Shown here: positions 18,610 to 31,398 of the stretch, in pieces
How the letters are laid out: each line of letters starts with the position of its first letter
Numbering within the stretch: position 1 is the first letter of the stretch
DNA from: an uncultured Clostridia bacterium
GTDB taxonomy: Bacteria; Bacillota; Clostridia; Oscillospirales; Ruminococcaceae
Direction of reading: 5' to 3'
Length of the DNA stretch: 64,000 nucleotides
Assembly (NCBI GenBank): GCA_947624745.1
Contig: CANQLR010000001.1
Location: forward strand, 95,680 to 159,679
Made by a program: the position numbers and the translations under genes
Notes under the pieces: generated by a model
The model's input: the letters and a program-made list of their open reading frames with translations, nothing else
The model's database searches: none
What the model was told of the DNA's origin: nothing

Positions 18610-19188
18610 TCATTGCTGCAAAAACTTCTTCCGCAGCTTTTTCCGCACCCTCGCGAGCGCGTTGTCGACCGACTTTCTGTCGGTGCCCAAGATTTTCGCG
18701 ATGTCCTGATAGCTCGCCCCGTCGATGTAAAGCGACAGCGTATTTCTCTCAAGCTCGGTCATCGACGCCGAGGTCTCCTCAAAAATCTCCCGTATAAACT
18801 CCCGATCTATCGCGATTTTTTCGGGAGATACGCCCGCCGCCTCCGGCTCGTCAAGGTCCTCGATGGGATCCTCTCTGCCCTTTATCCTTGCGGCTTTTTT
18901 GAGGGCGTTTTTCATTCTGTTCGCGGCGCAGTGCCCCGCATATGTCGAAAAGCTCGCTCCCGCTCCGGCGGAGTATGTCCTGATTGCGTTCCAAAGGCCC
19001 AGTATCCCCTCGGACACCAGATCGTCCCTGTCGGCGCCGCTCACCCGATAGATGGCGGCCATTCGCCTTAAGGACGGCAGATAGCGGGAAATAAGCTCCT
19101 CACAGGCCGCGACGTCCTGCTCGGCTGCCGCCAGAAGCTCGTCGTCGCTTCGCCCGTCAAATCTTTCATCGGTACGCATTTTTGCCAC
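18610..19188 (-). CDS. RNA polymerase sigma-70 family factor
   Basis: Region 2 (DLVSEGILGLWNAIRTYSAGAGASFSTYAGHC) and region 4 (ASYQDIAKILGTDRKSVDNALARVRKKL). Confidence 0.9.
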   Translation of the reverse strand: MAKMRTDERFDGRSDDELLAAAEQDVAACEELISRYLPSLRRMAAIYRVSGADRDDLVSEGILGLWNAIRTYSAGAGASFSTYAGHCAANRMKNALKKAARIKGREDPIEDLDEPEAAGVSPEKIAIDREFIREIFEETSASMTELERNTLSLYIDGASYQDIAKILGTDRKSVDNALARVRKKLRKKFLQQ

Positions 19189-19251
19189 CTCTGCCCAAAA
19201 ATCCCGCCGCTTCTTCGCTTCGGGACCCTATGCCTTTATAACCGCTATATA

Positions 19252-19280
19252 ATAATAGCATTTTCTTGCACGTTTGTCAA
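19252..19280 (-). promoter_or_regulatory. Promoter for the sigma factor gene
   Basis: Minus strand TTGACA - 17 bp - TATTAT. Confidence 0.6.
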
Positions 19281-19450
19281 GTGAAAAATGTATTTTTTAA
19301 CAGTTTTCGTCGAACCATACAAAAATAACCATGCGCCGTGCAATAAATAGACAGTTTAAGCGCTAAAAAACCGCCGAAATTCGCCGCTTTAACGCGCTCC
19401 CCCACGAATATTTTCCCCCGGGAGGAGCACTTTCCGCCCGGGGGTACACA

Positions 19451-19483
19451 TCTGATTTCTGATTATCTAACCTCTGCCCTCTG
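19451..19483 (-). repeat. Heptad polypyrimidine tract
   Basis: TCTGATTTCTGATTATCTAACCTCTGCCCTCTGT. Confidence 0.7.
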
Positions 19484-19486
19484 TCG

Positions 19487-21196
19487 TCAGCCCTGCCTCA
19501 TTCTGAACGTCACCGACAGCGTTCTCTTGAGCTCGTTGTTGGTGTCGCTGAACTTCTGGTTCGTGACTCTCTTCGAGGTATAGGGCTTGACTATCTCGCT
19601 CTGGAAGGTCTTGAGCGTGAAGTGGTTCGAGAACTTCATGAACTCCTCCTCGTTCGAGAACTGAACCCGCAGATAGCGGTAGGCTGTCTTGGTGTCGGCG
19701 GCCGCGCTCTCAAGCTGCTTCTTGAGGATAGCGACGCCCTCGTCGTATGTATCGGCGTAGTAGCCGTTCAGCTTATACCAGTTGAGGTCGTTCGAGGTCG
19801 CCGACGGCATGGTGTAGTACTTCGACAGGTCGTAAACGGTGCTCCTCGTGTTTTTCATGTACTGGTCGGTCACGCAGAGGAAGTCATAGTTTAGGTAGCT
19901 CAGGTCCTGTTCGAACACGTCGCCGTCCGGGTCGCCCCATGTGGTGTCGATGTTGTACCAGTTTCCGTTGATCTTGACCTTCACCCACGCGTGCATGGCC
20001 TCCATTCCCACGCCGACGTCGTAGACAACGTCAAATCCCGCGCGGGAGAGGAGATAGAAGGTGCCCTTCGCATAGCCGAGGCAGGTCGCGCCGCCGTCGA
20101 CTATCGGGCCGTAGGTCGAGCCCTCATAGCTTCCGCCGTATCTGACGTGCTGGCAGAGATACTCGTAAATATACTTGACCTTATTGTAGTCGGACATACC
20201 CGAGCAGCCCGCAAGTATCGAATCTGCCTTGGAGCTTAAGTCGTTCATCATCTTTTTCGCGGCGTCAAGGTTGTCGACGTAGTAGTCGAGATAAAGGGTC
20301 GAGCCTCTGCGCGAGCCCACGCCCTCGAAGTAGCAGTAGCCTGTCCCGACGATGTGCGCGATCTTGCTCGCAATCTCGCCGGCCTCGTCGTCCGAAACAT
20401 ACTCGCCGATATTGACTACCGGCAGAAGCTGCTCGACGGCAAGGGCGATCTTATTGAGGGCCGACTTGAAGCGGTCCTCTTTAAACAGGCCGTACATATA
20501 CTCGCACTCGTTCGCCTTCACCCAGTCCCCTCCGATGGCGGTAGCGGTGGTCGACGGAGTGGTGTCGGAGGTCCCGGTCGAGGCGGTTGTAGCCGGGGTC
20601 TTCGAGCCCTCGCTGACGTTTTCGGTCTCGGTCCTGCCCTCGTCGACGTTCTCGGTCTCGTTGTCCTCTTTCTTGGTCGTGACTGCGGCCGCGGCGGGCT
20701 TGTCCGCGCTTATATAAAGATTCGATACAAAGCCCTTTCCGCCCTTGAAATCAATTTCATACCAGCCGGTAGAGGCGCGACCGGTGACGTTTACCTCGTC
20801 TCCCTCGGCCAGAGCGCCCAGCTTGCCGAAATCGGTCGACGGGCCCTTTCTCACGTTAAGGGACATCGTCGCGTACATGGTGGCGCTCATCGGCTCGACG
20901 GTGTAATCGTCCTTGGAGGACGTTTCGCTCTTGGTCTCGGGCTTGGTCTCGGCCGTGGTGACGGTTGTTTCGGGAGCGGGGGTGGTCACGGGCTCGGGGG
21001 TCGTCTCGGGAGCGGGAGTTGTTTCGGGAAGGGTGGTGGTCGGCTCGGGGGTGGTGATCGGCGGCTCGGTCACGGAAGGGTCAATGCTTCCCGAAGGCAT
21101 GGGCAAAGGCTCGTCCTCGACCTGTCCGCAGCCCGCGAGCATCGTGACCGCCATTACCGCCGCAAGAAGAAGGGCGGCTAAGCGTTTCAAGTTCAT
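19487..21196 (-). CDS. Lipoprotein with Thr/Pro-rich linker, SH3-like domain and transglutaminase-like domain
   Basis: Lipobox VTMLAGC; SLNVRKGPSTDFGKLGALAEGDEV SH3; GGATCLGYAKGTFYLLSRAGFDVVYDVGVGMEAMHAWVKVKINGNWYNIDTTWGDPD. Confidence 0.9.
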   Translation of the reverse strand: MNLKRLAALLLAAVMAVTMLAGCGQVEDEPLPMPSGSIDPSVTEPPITTPEPTTTLPETTPAPETTPEPVTTPAPETTVTTAETKPETKSETSSKDDYTVEPMSATMYATMSLNVRKGPSTDFGKLGALAEGDEVNVTGRASTGWYEIDFKGGKGFVSNLYISADKPAAAAVTTKKEDNETENVDEGRTETENVSEGSKTPATTASTGTSDTTPSTTATAIGGDWVKANECEYMYGLFKEDRFKSALNKIALAVEQLLPVVNIGEYVSDDEAGEIASKIAHIVGTGYCYFEGVGSRRGSTLYLDYYVDNLDAAKKMMNDLSSKADSILAGCSGMSDYNKVKYIYEYLCQHVRYGGSYEGSTYGPIVDGGATCLGYAKGTFYLLSRAGFDVVYDVGVGMEAMHAWVKVKINGNWYNIDTTWGDPDGDVFEQDLSYLNYDFLCVTDQYMKNTRSTVYDLSKYYTMPSATSNDLNWYKLNGYYADTYDEGVAILKKQLESAAADTKTAYRYLRVQFSNEEEFMKFSNHFTLKTFQSEIVKPYTSKRVTNQKFSDTNNELKRTLSVTFRMRQG

Positions 21197-21231
21197 ACAA
21201 ATTCCTCCAATGCGATTTTATCCTAAAGCGT

Positions 21232-22530
21232 TTACTGTTCCTTGTCGTTGAGGGTGACTATAAAGGTGTACTGTCCCTCGCCGTCCTCGAATCCGTTGTA
21301 AACGCCCCATTTACGGTTGTTGAAGTTGGGCCCGTAGTCCTCGATGAGCTGCATTATCTCGCCGTGGCTGCCGTCGTCGCGGTTCGCCTTGAGCATCTTG
21401 TCGCGGACCTCGGTGTATACCTCCTCGTTCGGGAAGCGGAGGTAGATATAGTGCTTGTTGTTTGCGTTGCAGTTTTCGAGCTGCTTGATGACCGACTGCC
21501 TCGCCGAGTCGTAGGAATCGCAGACGAAGCCCTCGGTGGCGTGGAAGTTGTGCTCCATCGAGGTCGCGACGGGCTCGTCGAAGTAGTAGTTTTCGTTCTT
21601 GGCCTTGTGGTCCTTAAGGAGCTCCTCGTCCGAAACGAGGAAGTAGTCATAGTTGACGTATTCGGGGTCGGTCTGGTCGGCGGGGTCGGCCCATGTCGGG
21701 TCGACGATATACCACTGCCCGTCCGAGAGCTTGACATAGTTCCACTTGTGGGTGACGCTTTCGTTGTTTCCCACGCCGATGCAGTAGACGGTCTCGAAGC
21801 CGGCTCTCGAAAGAAGCAGGTTCATGGCGTCGGCATACCCCTGGCAGGTCGCGGTGCCGTCGCAAAGGGCACCGTATGCGGTGTAGTAGGTCGGGTTGTC
21901 CTCGGAATAGCGGCAGTTCAGGACGAGGGCGTCGTGGAGATATTTTATCTGCTCATACTCGCTGCCGTCCGGCATTGCGGAAACGATCTCGGCGATCTTT
22001 TGGTTGAGCGCGGCGGTAATGCCCTGCGCGTCCTCGGCGGTGTTGATGATGTCGAGGTTGAAGGAGCATATCAGCGCAGTGACCATGTTGGGGTCGTTCT
22101 CGTCATAGATTATGCGGAAGGACCTGCCGAGGTAGGGATAACCCATGCAGCAGTCGGTGATGAGGTGCATGAAGTATTCGGAGTTTTCCTCCTTGGTGAT
22201 GGGATATTCGAGCGAGATGAACTGCGTGACGTTTTTGATGGAGGTCAGCGCGGCGGCAAGGTTGGCCTTGGTCTCGTTCGAGAGGTGATCCCAGACGTAT
22301 TCGATACCGTTGTCATAGACGAAGCTCGTGTCATAGCCGTTCCACATCTCGGCCTCGGGCACGGCAAGGGTGACAGGCTCATCGGTCATCGGGAGGACGG
22401 TGTTCTGGTCGGCGGTGGTCTGCGCGGGCTCGGTAGAGGCCGCGGGGCCGTCTTCAATGGTATTGCCGCAGGAAACGAGCAGGCACGCGCTCACGCATAT
22501 CGCGAGAAAAAGAGACAGAAAACGTTTCAT
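21232..22530 (-). CDS. Transglutaminase-like lipoprotein (paralog of neighbour)
   Basis: Lipobox SACLLVSC; GTATCQGYADAMNLLLSRAGFETVYCIG...WNYVKLSDGQWYIVDPTWADP. Confidence 0.9.
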   Translation of the reverse strand: MKRFLSLFLAICVSACLLVSCGNTIEDGPAASTEPAQTTADQNTVLPMTDEPVTLAVPEAEMWNGYDTSFVYDNGIEYVWDHLSNETKANLAAALTSIKNVTQFISLEYPITKEENSEYFMHLITDCCMGYPYLGRSFRIIYDENDPNMVTALICSFNLDIINTAEDAQGITAALNQKIAEIVSAMPDGSEYEQIKYLHDALVLNCRYSEDNPTYYTAYGALCDGTATCQGYADAMNLLLSRAGFETVYCIGVGNNESVTHKWNYVKLSDGQWYIVDPTWADPADQTDPEYVNYDYFLVSDEELLKDHKAKNENYYFDEPVATSMEHNFHATEGFVCDSYDSARQSVIKQLENCNANNKHYIYLRFPNEEVYTEVRDKMLKANRDDGSHGEIMQLIEDYGPNFNNRKWGVYNGFEDGEGQYTFIVTLNDKEQ

Positions 22531-22679
22531 AAAAAGATCCTTTCGTTATTGATAAACTTGCTTCTTATCGGCCCCGTATCCGGGGAATTTTGGTTTTCCC
22601 GCTGCGAGGCCATATTATTACTTCTTAATAATAACCGCAAATCGGCAGTTTGTCAAGAGGAAAATTCAGTGAAAGGCAA

Positions 22680-22728
22680 CAGAAAACAGAAATCAGAGGT
22701 CAGATTTACAAGGTGGCGCCTGCGGCGC
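22680..22728 (+). repeat. Heptad polypurine tract plus hairpin module
   Basis: AACAGAA ATCAGAG GTCAGAT TTAC AAGGTG GCGCC-TGC-GGCGC GATCAAAGCGCGG. Confidence 0.75.
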
Positions 22729-22740
22729 GATCAAAGCGCG

Positions 22741-23150
22741 GGGAGGATGGGGCGAAGCCCGGCCGCCCGCGAAGCGGGCGGCACGCCCTGCCGGGCAGGG
22801 GTCTGCGCGGAGCTCGTTAGGGGCTTGCCGGGGGCGTTTTACGCGAAAAAGCGAAATAGTCCGCAGCCGGCAGGGCGGGAGCGCCCTTTAGGGCGCTCCC
22901 GGGCTTCGCCCGTGCGTTGCAGCAGCCGAGTGCAGACATACAGCCTCACGCGGGACAAAGCGCCTCTTACCCGGGGCGCGCGCAGGCCGCGGGCAAAGCG
23001 GCGGGGAACCCCTGCGGGGTTCCCCGCACCCCTCCCGCCTTGTCGGCGAAGCCCCGCGCGAGCCTTCGGCTCGCGCGCCCCGCCGCGCGGGGCGCGGCGG
23101 GGCCGTGGGCGGACGCTCCGCGTCCGCCCACGGGGCTTCGCCCCACCCCC
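22741..23150. repeat. Hairpin-array region related to R1 blocks (stems all different)
   Basis: CCGCCCGC-GAA-GCGGGCGG, CCCTGC-CG-GGCAGGG-like, GCGCCC-TTTA-GGGCGC, GCGGGGAACCCC-TGC-GGGGTTCCCCGC, CGCGAGCC-TTC-GGCTCGCG, GGGCGGACGC-TCC-GCGTCCGCCC, flanked by GGGCGAAGCCC / GGGCTTCGCCC. Confidence 0.85.
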
Positions 23151-23162
23151 ATCCCCCTGCAC

Positions 23163-24041
23163 CTAACTCCCAGCAACCTCCCCCACAGCCCTCACGCTGT
23201 CGGCGCACGCCTGCTCCACCCGCGCAAAGTCTATCTCCACAAGCTCCGAGTGCGGAAACTCCCTCTCCACGTCGTCCCTATCCACCTTATCCGAGTAGTA
23301 GACCACGTCCGGGGCGAGCTCATACAGCTCCTCCTCCGTCGCGGTGTATTTTTCCTCCGTCCATGCCGGCTTCCCCAAAAGCCCGAAAAGCTCGGCGGCA
23401 AAGCTCCCCTGCGGGGTCAGCATCATCCCCTCGGGCGCATAGTCCTCAATAACTATCCACGTCCTGTCCGGCGCGGCCGAACTCAGCGCCATGAACACCT
23501 CGTTCATCTCCGAGATGATCTCGTTCGGCCTCTCGCGGCCGCTCACCGCCCCGTAAAACGCAAGTCCAAGCTTCATATACTCGTCGCACAGCTCGGCATA
23601 ACTCTTCGGCGCCGCCATCTCCAGCACCCTCACCCCGGCCTCCTTCAGCTTCAGCCGGTCCGTCGCCGCGATCGGAGACTGCGTGATCAAAAGCTCCGGC
23701 GCGGCCTCTTTTATCGCCTCAACGTCGGGAAGCGCCGCCGAGCCTATCCTTTTCATATCCTCCGGCGCGTCGCAATAGTCGCTCACCGCGCATATCCTGT
23801 CCCCCAGCCCCAGATCGTTCAGTATTTTCGTGATCGCGGGCGACAGCGAAGCCACGCTCGCGGGGGATGTCTCAAACGTCTCCCCGTCAAAGCTCACCGG
23901 GTATTCCGGCATGACCGGCGGCAGATCCTCAATAGGCGCGGGGGTATTTTCGCTCACGAGCGGCTCGGGTATCGCGTCGGCGCAGGCCGATAACATCATC
24001 GCCAGCCCGAGCGCCAAAAGTATAAACCTTTTTCTTTTCAT
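23163..24041 (-). CDS. Periplasmic-binding lipoprotein (iron/B12 ABC type, BtuF-like)
   Basis: Lipobox MMLSAC; SLSPAITKILNDLGLGDRICAVSDYCDAPEDMKRIGSAALPDVEAIKEAAPELLITQSP. Confidence 0.88.
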   Translation of the reverse strand: MKRKRFILLALGLAMMLSACADAIPEPLVSENTPAPIEDLPPVMPEYPVSFDGETFETSPASVASLSPAITKILNDLGLGDRICAVSDYCDAPEDMKRIGSAALPDVEAIKEAAPELLITQSPIAATDRLKLKEAGVRVLEMAAPKSYAELCDEYMKLGLAFYGAVSGRERPNEIISEMNEVFMALSSAAPDRTWIVIEDYAPEGMMLTPQGSFAAELFGLLGKPAWTEEKYTATEEELYELAPDVVYYSDKVDRDDVEREFPHSELVEIDFARVEQACADSVRAVGEVAGS

Positions 24042-24054
24042 GTAAACTCCTTCT

Positions 24055-25071
24055 TTAAATGCTTATCTCCTCAAGGCTCATGGTCGCGGCGGCATTCAGC
24101 GACATATCCGCCCGCCTGCCCGCCAAAAAGTCGTAATAGCCCTGCGCCGCGATCATCGCGGCGTTGTCCCCGCAGTATCTGAGCTCCGGCAGCCAGAGCT
24201 TCGCCCCCAAGCTGTCCGCGAGCGCCTTCATCTTCCGCCTGATCTCGGTGTTCGCGCTCACCCCTCCCGCGACGACCAGCTTTTTGCTCCTGAGGTCCTT
24301 GGCAGCCCTCCCGAACGTCTCCCCCAAAATGTCCGCGACGGTCTTTTGGAACGAAGCCGCAACGTCCTCGCGCGATAGCTCCTCACCCCGCTGCTCGGCG
24401 TTGCGAACAAGGTTTATCACTGCGGTCTTGAGCCCCGAAAAGCTCATGTCATACCCCTCCCCCGAAATTTTCGGGTGGGTGAACCGAAACGCAGTTCTGT
24501 CCCCGTTTTCGGCCGCGCCGTCGATATACTTCCCCCCGGGGTACGGGAACCCTATCGTCCTTGCGACCTTGTCGAAGCACTCCCCCGCAGCGTCGTCCCG
24601 CGTTCTTCCTATCACCATATAAGAGGTATAGCTCTCCACCGAAACGATGTGGCTGTTCCCTCCGCTTATCACAAGGCACAAAAACGGCGGTTCAAGGTCG
24701 GGGTGGGTGATGTAGTTCGCCGCGATATGCCCTGCGACATGGTGCACCCCGACGAGCGGCAGCCCCGCCGACAGCGAAAGCCCCTTGGCATAGCTAAGGC
24801 CCACCAAAAGCGCCCCTATAAGCCCCGGAGCATATGTCACCGCGACCGCGTCGATGTCGGAAAACCCGAGCCCCGCGCCGTCCATCGCTTCTTTCACGAC
24901 CTGCGAAATGCTCTCGATATGCCTCCGCGAGGCGATCTCCGGCACCACGCCTCCGTAAAGCCTGTGCTCGTCTATCTGCGAGGCGACGATATTTGAAAGC
25001 ACCCTCCTGCCGTCCTCGACGACCGCCGCCGCCGTTTCGTCGCAGGAGGACTCTATCCCCAGTATTTTCAT
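24055..25071 (-). CDS. tsaD: tRNA N6-threonylcarbamoyladenosine synthase subunit TsaD
   Basis: MKILGIESSCDETAAAVVEDGR, GVHHVAGHI, VAGGVSANTEIR. Confidence 0.97.
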   Translation of the reverse strand: MKILGIESSCDETAAAVVEDGRRVLSNIVASQIDEHRLYGGVVPEIASRRHIESISQVVKEAMDGAGLGFSDIDAVAVTYAPGLIGALLVGLSYAKGLSLSAGLPLVGVHHVAGHIAANYITHPDLEPPFLCLVISGGNSHIVSVESYTSYMVIGRTRDDAAGECFDKVARTIGFPYPGGKYIDGAAENGDRTAFRFTHPKISGEGYDMSFSGLKTAVINLVRNAEQRGEELSREDVAASFQKTVADILGETFGRAAKDLRSKKLVVAGGVSANTEIRRKMKALADSLGAKLWLPELRYCGDNAAMIAAQGYYDFLAGRRADMSLNAAATMSLEEISI

Positions 25072-25526
25072 CCCCGCTCCTCCTTTTTATACGTCTTTAT
25101 CATCGTGATCGCGTCCTCCTCGGGGTTGCTGTAATACCCCCGCCGAACGCCCATACATTCAAACCCGAGCGAGCGGTAAAGCGCCTTTGCCGCCTCGTTC
25201 GATCTTCTTACCTCCAAAAAAGCCCGCTCGGGCTCATATATCCTCTCAAGCTCCGATATCAGCGCCGCGGCTGTCCCCCGCCGCCGAAACTCCTTTTTCA
25301 CCGCGACGGAATATATCTCCGCCTCCCCGAAAACGCAGCTCCCGCAGACATACCCCGCGACCTCCCCGTCATAGACCCCAACCAGCGCGGTTATCGGCCC
25401 CTCCTTTTCCCGGGAAAGGCTCAAAAAATCGTCCTTGGGCCACGCCTCCGAGGTGAAGCACTCCATTTCTATCCCCGCAACCGCGTCGACGTCCTCCTCG
25501 CGAAGCGGGCGGATCTCAAGCTCCAT
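25068..25526 (-). CDS. rimI: Ribosomal protein S18-alanine N-acetyltransferase
   Basis: GNAT fold (VAVKKEFRRRGTAAALISEL), overlaps tsaD. Confidence 0.92.
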   Translation of the reverse strand: MELEIRPLREEDVDAVAGIEMECFTSEAWPKDDFLSLSREKEGPITALVGVYDGEVAGYVCGSCVFGEAEIYSVAVKKEFRRRGTAAALISELERIYEPERAFLEVRRSNEAAKALYRSLGFECMGVRRGYYSNPEEDAITMIKTYKKEERG

Positions 25527-26367
25527 CCCGCTCCTCCTTCATCGCCGCGAGCTCGTTATATATCTCGCTCTTGGAAAACCCGGTCTCCTTCGCGGCCTCG
25601 CGGCAGGCATCCGTCGGCTTCATTCCGCCGTCCGCCTTTTTTTGGGCGATCAGCGCCGCCTCGCGAACGCTCATCTCCGCCCTCGGGGGAGCCTTATACC
25701 CCTCCACGATAAGAACAAACTCGCCCTTCGGCTTTCTGTCGCTGTCGTTATATATGTTCACCGCATCGGCGAGGCTTGTCCGTATGATCTCCTCGTGCAG
25801 CTTTGTCAGCTCGCGGCATATTGTAATTTTTCGGTCTCCCAGTGCCCTTAAAAGGTCTTTAAGCGTGGCGCAGAGCTTGTGCGGCGCCTCGTAGAATATA
25901 AGCGTTTCCGGCCGCTTTTCGACCTCTTCAAGAGTAACTTTTCGCGAGCTCGGCGAGGTCGACAAAAACCCCACGAAGGTAAACTTCGAGGTGTCGAGCC
26001 CGCTGACCGACAGCGCCGTAACCCCCGCGCTCGGTCCGGGAACGGGAATTACCGGCACCCCGTGCTCGGCGCAGAGCCTGACAAGGTCCTCCCCCGGGTC
26101 GGAAATGCAGGGCATACCCGCGTCGGTGACGACGGCGCAGCTCTCCCCCGAAAGAATACGTCTTATTATCGCGTCCCCGGCGTATTTTCGGTTGTGCTCG
26201 TGATAGCTCATCAACGGCTTTTCAATCCCGAAGTGCTTCAAAAGCTTCCCGGTGACCCTTGTGTCCTCGGCGGCGATGAAATCGGCCGATTTAAGCGCCT
26301 CTACCGCCCGGTACGTCATGTCCGACAGGTTTCCTATCGGCGTTCCGACAACATAAAGCTTTGCCAT
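25516..26367 (-). CDS. rsmI: 16S rRNA (cytidine-2'-O)-methyltransferase
   Basis: LYVVGTPIGNLSDMTYRAVEALKSADFIAAEDTRVTGKLL. Confidence 0.96.
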   Translation of the reverse strand: MAKLYVVGTPIGNLSDMTYRAVEALKSADFIAAEDTRVTGKLLKHFGIEKPLMSYHEHNRKYAGDAIIRRILSGESCAVVTDAGMPCISDPGEDLVRLCAEHGVPVIPVPGPSAGVTALSVSGLDTSKFTFVGFLSTSPSSRKVTLEEVEKRPETLIFYEAPHKLCATLKDLLRALGDRKITICRELTKLHEEIIRTSLADAVNIYNDSDRKPKGEFVLIVEGYKAPPRAEMSVREAALIAQKKADGGMKPTDACREAAKETGFSKSEIYNELAAMKEERDGA

Positions 26368-26374
26368 TTTACCC

Positions 26375-27082
26375 TCACAGTCTGTAAATACGCTTCATTT
26401 CCTCCGAATATCCCCCGCTCCCGTCGGTGACGGCAAGCGGCGGCTCGATCTTCAAAAACGGCGCCCCGCCGAGCCTGCCCTCCAAAAGTATCAGCCACGC
26501 GGGGTCGCGGAAAGTCTTATGAACGCTCCGAAGGCGCTTCGGCTCTATCCCCGCCCGGCGCATCGCGCTCACGCAGTCCCCGAGGCGCTCCGGCCGGTTG
26601 CATACGCAGAGCCTCCCGCCATAGCGCAGGTTCCTCCTTGCCGCCTCGCAGACGTCGAAAATGCTGCATTCCTGCTCGTGCCGCGCGATGGCCTCCGCCT
26701 CGCTTCTGCTTTTCGCCCCGGTGCCGAGGCTTTTGTACGGCGGGTTGCAGGTGATGAGATCCGCCTTTTCCTCCAAAGTAAACTCCCGAAGATCCGCGTT
26801 TATCGGCTCGAAATCGCTAAGCCCCGAGCGCTCCTTCGACATTATCGCCAGTTCATGCGCGCTTTTTTGAAGCTCGACCCCTATAACCCGCTTCGGCGCG
26901 AAGTCGCGGATCATCAAAAGCCCGACTATCCCGCAGCCGGAGCAGAGATCAATTACAAAGTCCTTTCGCCTCGGCGAGGAAAAATCGGCAAGCAAAAAAG
27001 CGTCCGTCCCGAAGCGGTGCTCGCCCGAAACGGCGGCGTAAATGCTTTCAGACAGCCGCTCGAAGCTTACTTCCCCGACCAT
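26375..27082 (-). CDS. tRNA1(Val) adenine-N6 methyltransferase-like protein
   Basis: SAM motif IDLCSGCGIVGLLM and NPPY. Confidence 0.88.
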   Translation of the reverse strand: MVGEVSFERLSESIYAAVSGEHRFGTDAFLLADFSSPRRKDFVIDLCSGCGIVGLLMIRDFAPKRVIGVELQKSAHELAIMSKERSGLSDFEPINADLREFTLEEKADLITCNPPYKSLGTGAKSRSEAEAIARHEQECSIFDVCEAARRNLRYGGRLCVCNRPERLGDCVSAMRRAGIEPKRLRSVHKTFRDPAWLILLEGRLGGAPFLKIEPPLAVTDGSGGYSEEMKRIYRL

Positions 27083-27083
27083 G

Positions 27084-28067
27084 TCACCCTCCGCTCTCCT
27101 CGCCCGAGAGCGCCCTGTCGATAAGCCGCAAAACGTCCTCCCGCGAGGTTATTTTTCCTGCGGCAGATCGAAGGGCCGCCGCGCCCCTTGCTCCCTTAAA
27201 ATACCACGCGACCTGCTTTCTGGCCTCACGAATGCCCTGCTCCTCGCCCTTATACTCGATGAGCCGGTCGATGTGCTCAAGCATTATCCGCGTTTTTTTG
27301 TACAGCCCCGGCTCGGGTATTACCTCCCCCGTCCGGAAATATTCGTTTATCTCTTTAAATATCCACGGCCTCCCGCAGGCAGCTCTTGCAAGCGTCACGA
27401 GGTCGCACCCCGTCTCGCGATACATTCTCTCGGCGTCATATGCCGAGCGCACGTCGCCGTTTCCTATGACCGGGACCGAGACCGCTTCCTTTACCTTTTT
27501 AATTATGCTCCAGTCCGCGGCGCCCGAATACATTTGCGTTCTCGTCCTCGGGTGGACGGCTATTGCCGCCGCGCCGGCTCTTTCCATCAGCCCCGCGAAT
27601 TCCACGGCGTTTATATGTTCACTGTCCCACCCCGCGCGGATCTTCACCGTAACGGGGCAGTCTGCCTCCGCGACCGTCGCCTTAACTATCTCCGCCGCGA
27701 GCTCGGGGGTCTTCATGAGAGCGCTGCCGCCCCCGGGGTTCACGACCTTCGCGACCGGGCAGCCCATGTTTATGTCGATGATATCCGGCCTAAAGGGCTT
27801 TAAAAGCCTCACCGCGCGGGCGAAAAACTCCGGCTCCTCGCCGAAAAGCTGAATGGCGAAAGGGCGCTCGGGCTCGGTTATCTCGCAAAGCTCCAAGGAT
27901 CCCGCCCCGCCGTAGCAAAGCCCCTTTGCCGAGACCATCTCGCTCACGAGATATGACGCGCCGAAGGCCTTTGCGGTCTCCCGAAAGGCCCTGTCCGCGA
28001 CGGAAGCCATCGGCGAGAGCCCGCAGCTTTTTTCGATTTTCACCCCGCCGATGAAAACGCTCTCCAT
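27084..28067 (-). CDS. dusB: tRNA-dihydrouridine synthase
   Basis: [45 protein letters not shown]; start at MESVFIGG overlapping the upstream stop (TGATG). Confidence 0.94.
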   Translation of the reverse strand: MESVFIGGVKIEKSCGLSPMASVADRAFRETAKAFGASYLVSEMVSAKGLCYGGAGSLELCEITEPERPFAIQLFGEEPEFFARAVRLLKPFRPDIIDINMGCPVAKVVNPGGGSALMKTPELAAEIVKATVAEADCPVTVKIRAGWDSEHINAVEFAGLMERAGAAAIAVHPRTRTQMYSGAADWSIIKKVKEAVSVPVIGNGDVRSAYDAERMYRETGCDLVTLARAACGRPWIFKEINEYFRTGEVIPEPGLYKKTRIMLEHIDRLIEYKGEEQGIREARKQVAWYFKGARGAAALRSAAGKITSREDVLRLIDRALSGEESGG

Positions 28068-28345
28068 CAGCTTATGTCGTAGGTACGGTAGCCCGTCCTT
28101 TCGATGCGGCTCTGGATGATCCTGAACCGAAGCCCCTTGAAGAGCCCGTGCAGCCGCACCTCGATCCTCGGCTCGGAATAAAACACGAACCGATATCTTC
28201 TTATGTCCCGCGAGCAAACGCTGTGCCCCGAGCCTCCGCAGTCGATCTTAAAATTCTCGGCGCACTCCTTAAAGGATACGCTGACCTTTTCCCTGTTCAC
28301 CAAAAACGTCGCCCCGTCCTTTCTGACGGAAAGTAACTTAGCCAC
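28067..28345 (-). CDS. Small hypothetical protein translationally coupled to dusB
   Basis: GTG start [21 protein letters not shown]..., TGATG stop/start overlap with dusB. Confidence 0.55.
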   Translation of the reverse strand: MAKLLSVRKDGATFLVNREKVSVSFKECAENFKIDCGGSGHSVCSRDIRRYRFVFYSEPRIEVRLHGLFKGLRFRIIQSRIERTGYRTYDIS

Positions 28346-28496
28346 TTCGGAATTTCCTTTCAAGCATATTTTCTTCTCTCTCACACGCGCCGGAAAAATT
28401 TTGTCGGCACGTCCCAAAATAGTATAACACACTTTGCGAAAAAAAGCAATACGGATATAAAATTTAATCTTTATTATCAAAAGAAATATTTTGCGA

Positions 28497-28525
28497 ATCT
28501 GATTTCTGCCCTCTCCCCTCTGTTT
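28497..28525 (-). repeat. Heptad polypyrimidine tract
   Basis: TCTGATTTCTGCCCTCTCCCCTCTG. Confidence 0.6.
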
Positions 28526-28536
28526 TCTTTCTTTGC

Positions 28537-28565
28537 TTGACATTTTCCCGAAAATAGGGTATACT
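28537..28565 (+). promoter_or_regulatory. secA promoter
   Basis: TTGACA - 17 bp - TATACT. Confidence 0.75.
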
Positions 28566-28604
28566 TATAATAACTATAGAATTTTTACGAAAGGAAATCT
28601 CTAA

Positions 28605-31346
<2,742 letters not shown>

Positions 31347-31398
31347 ACGCCCGAGGGGCAAAAAAATAAAAAATATCACAAAGAAAAGAGGGAACGAA

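Noticed and set aside
24042-24054. Cobalamin riboswitch upstream of the BtuF-like gene
   Set aside because: The gene starts 13 nt after tsaD ends; there is no room and no B12-box sequence.
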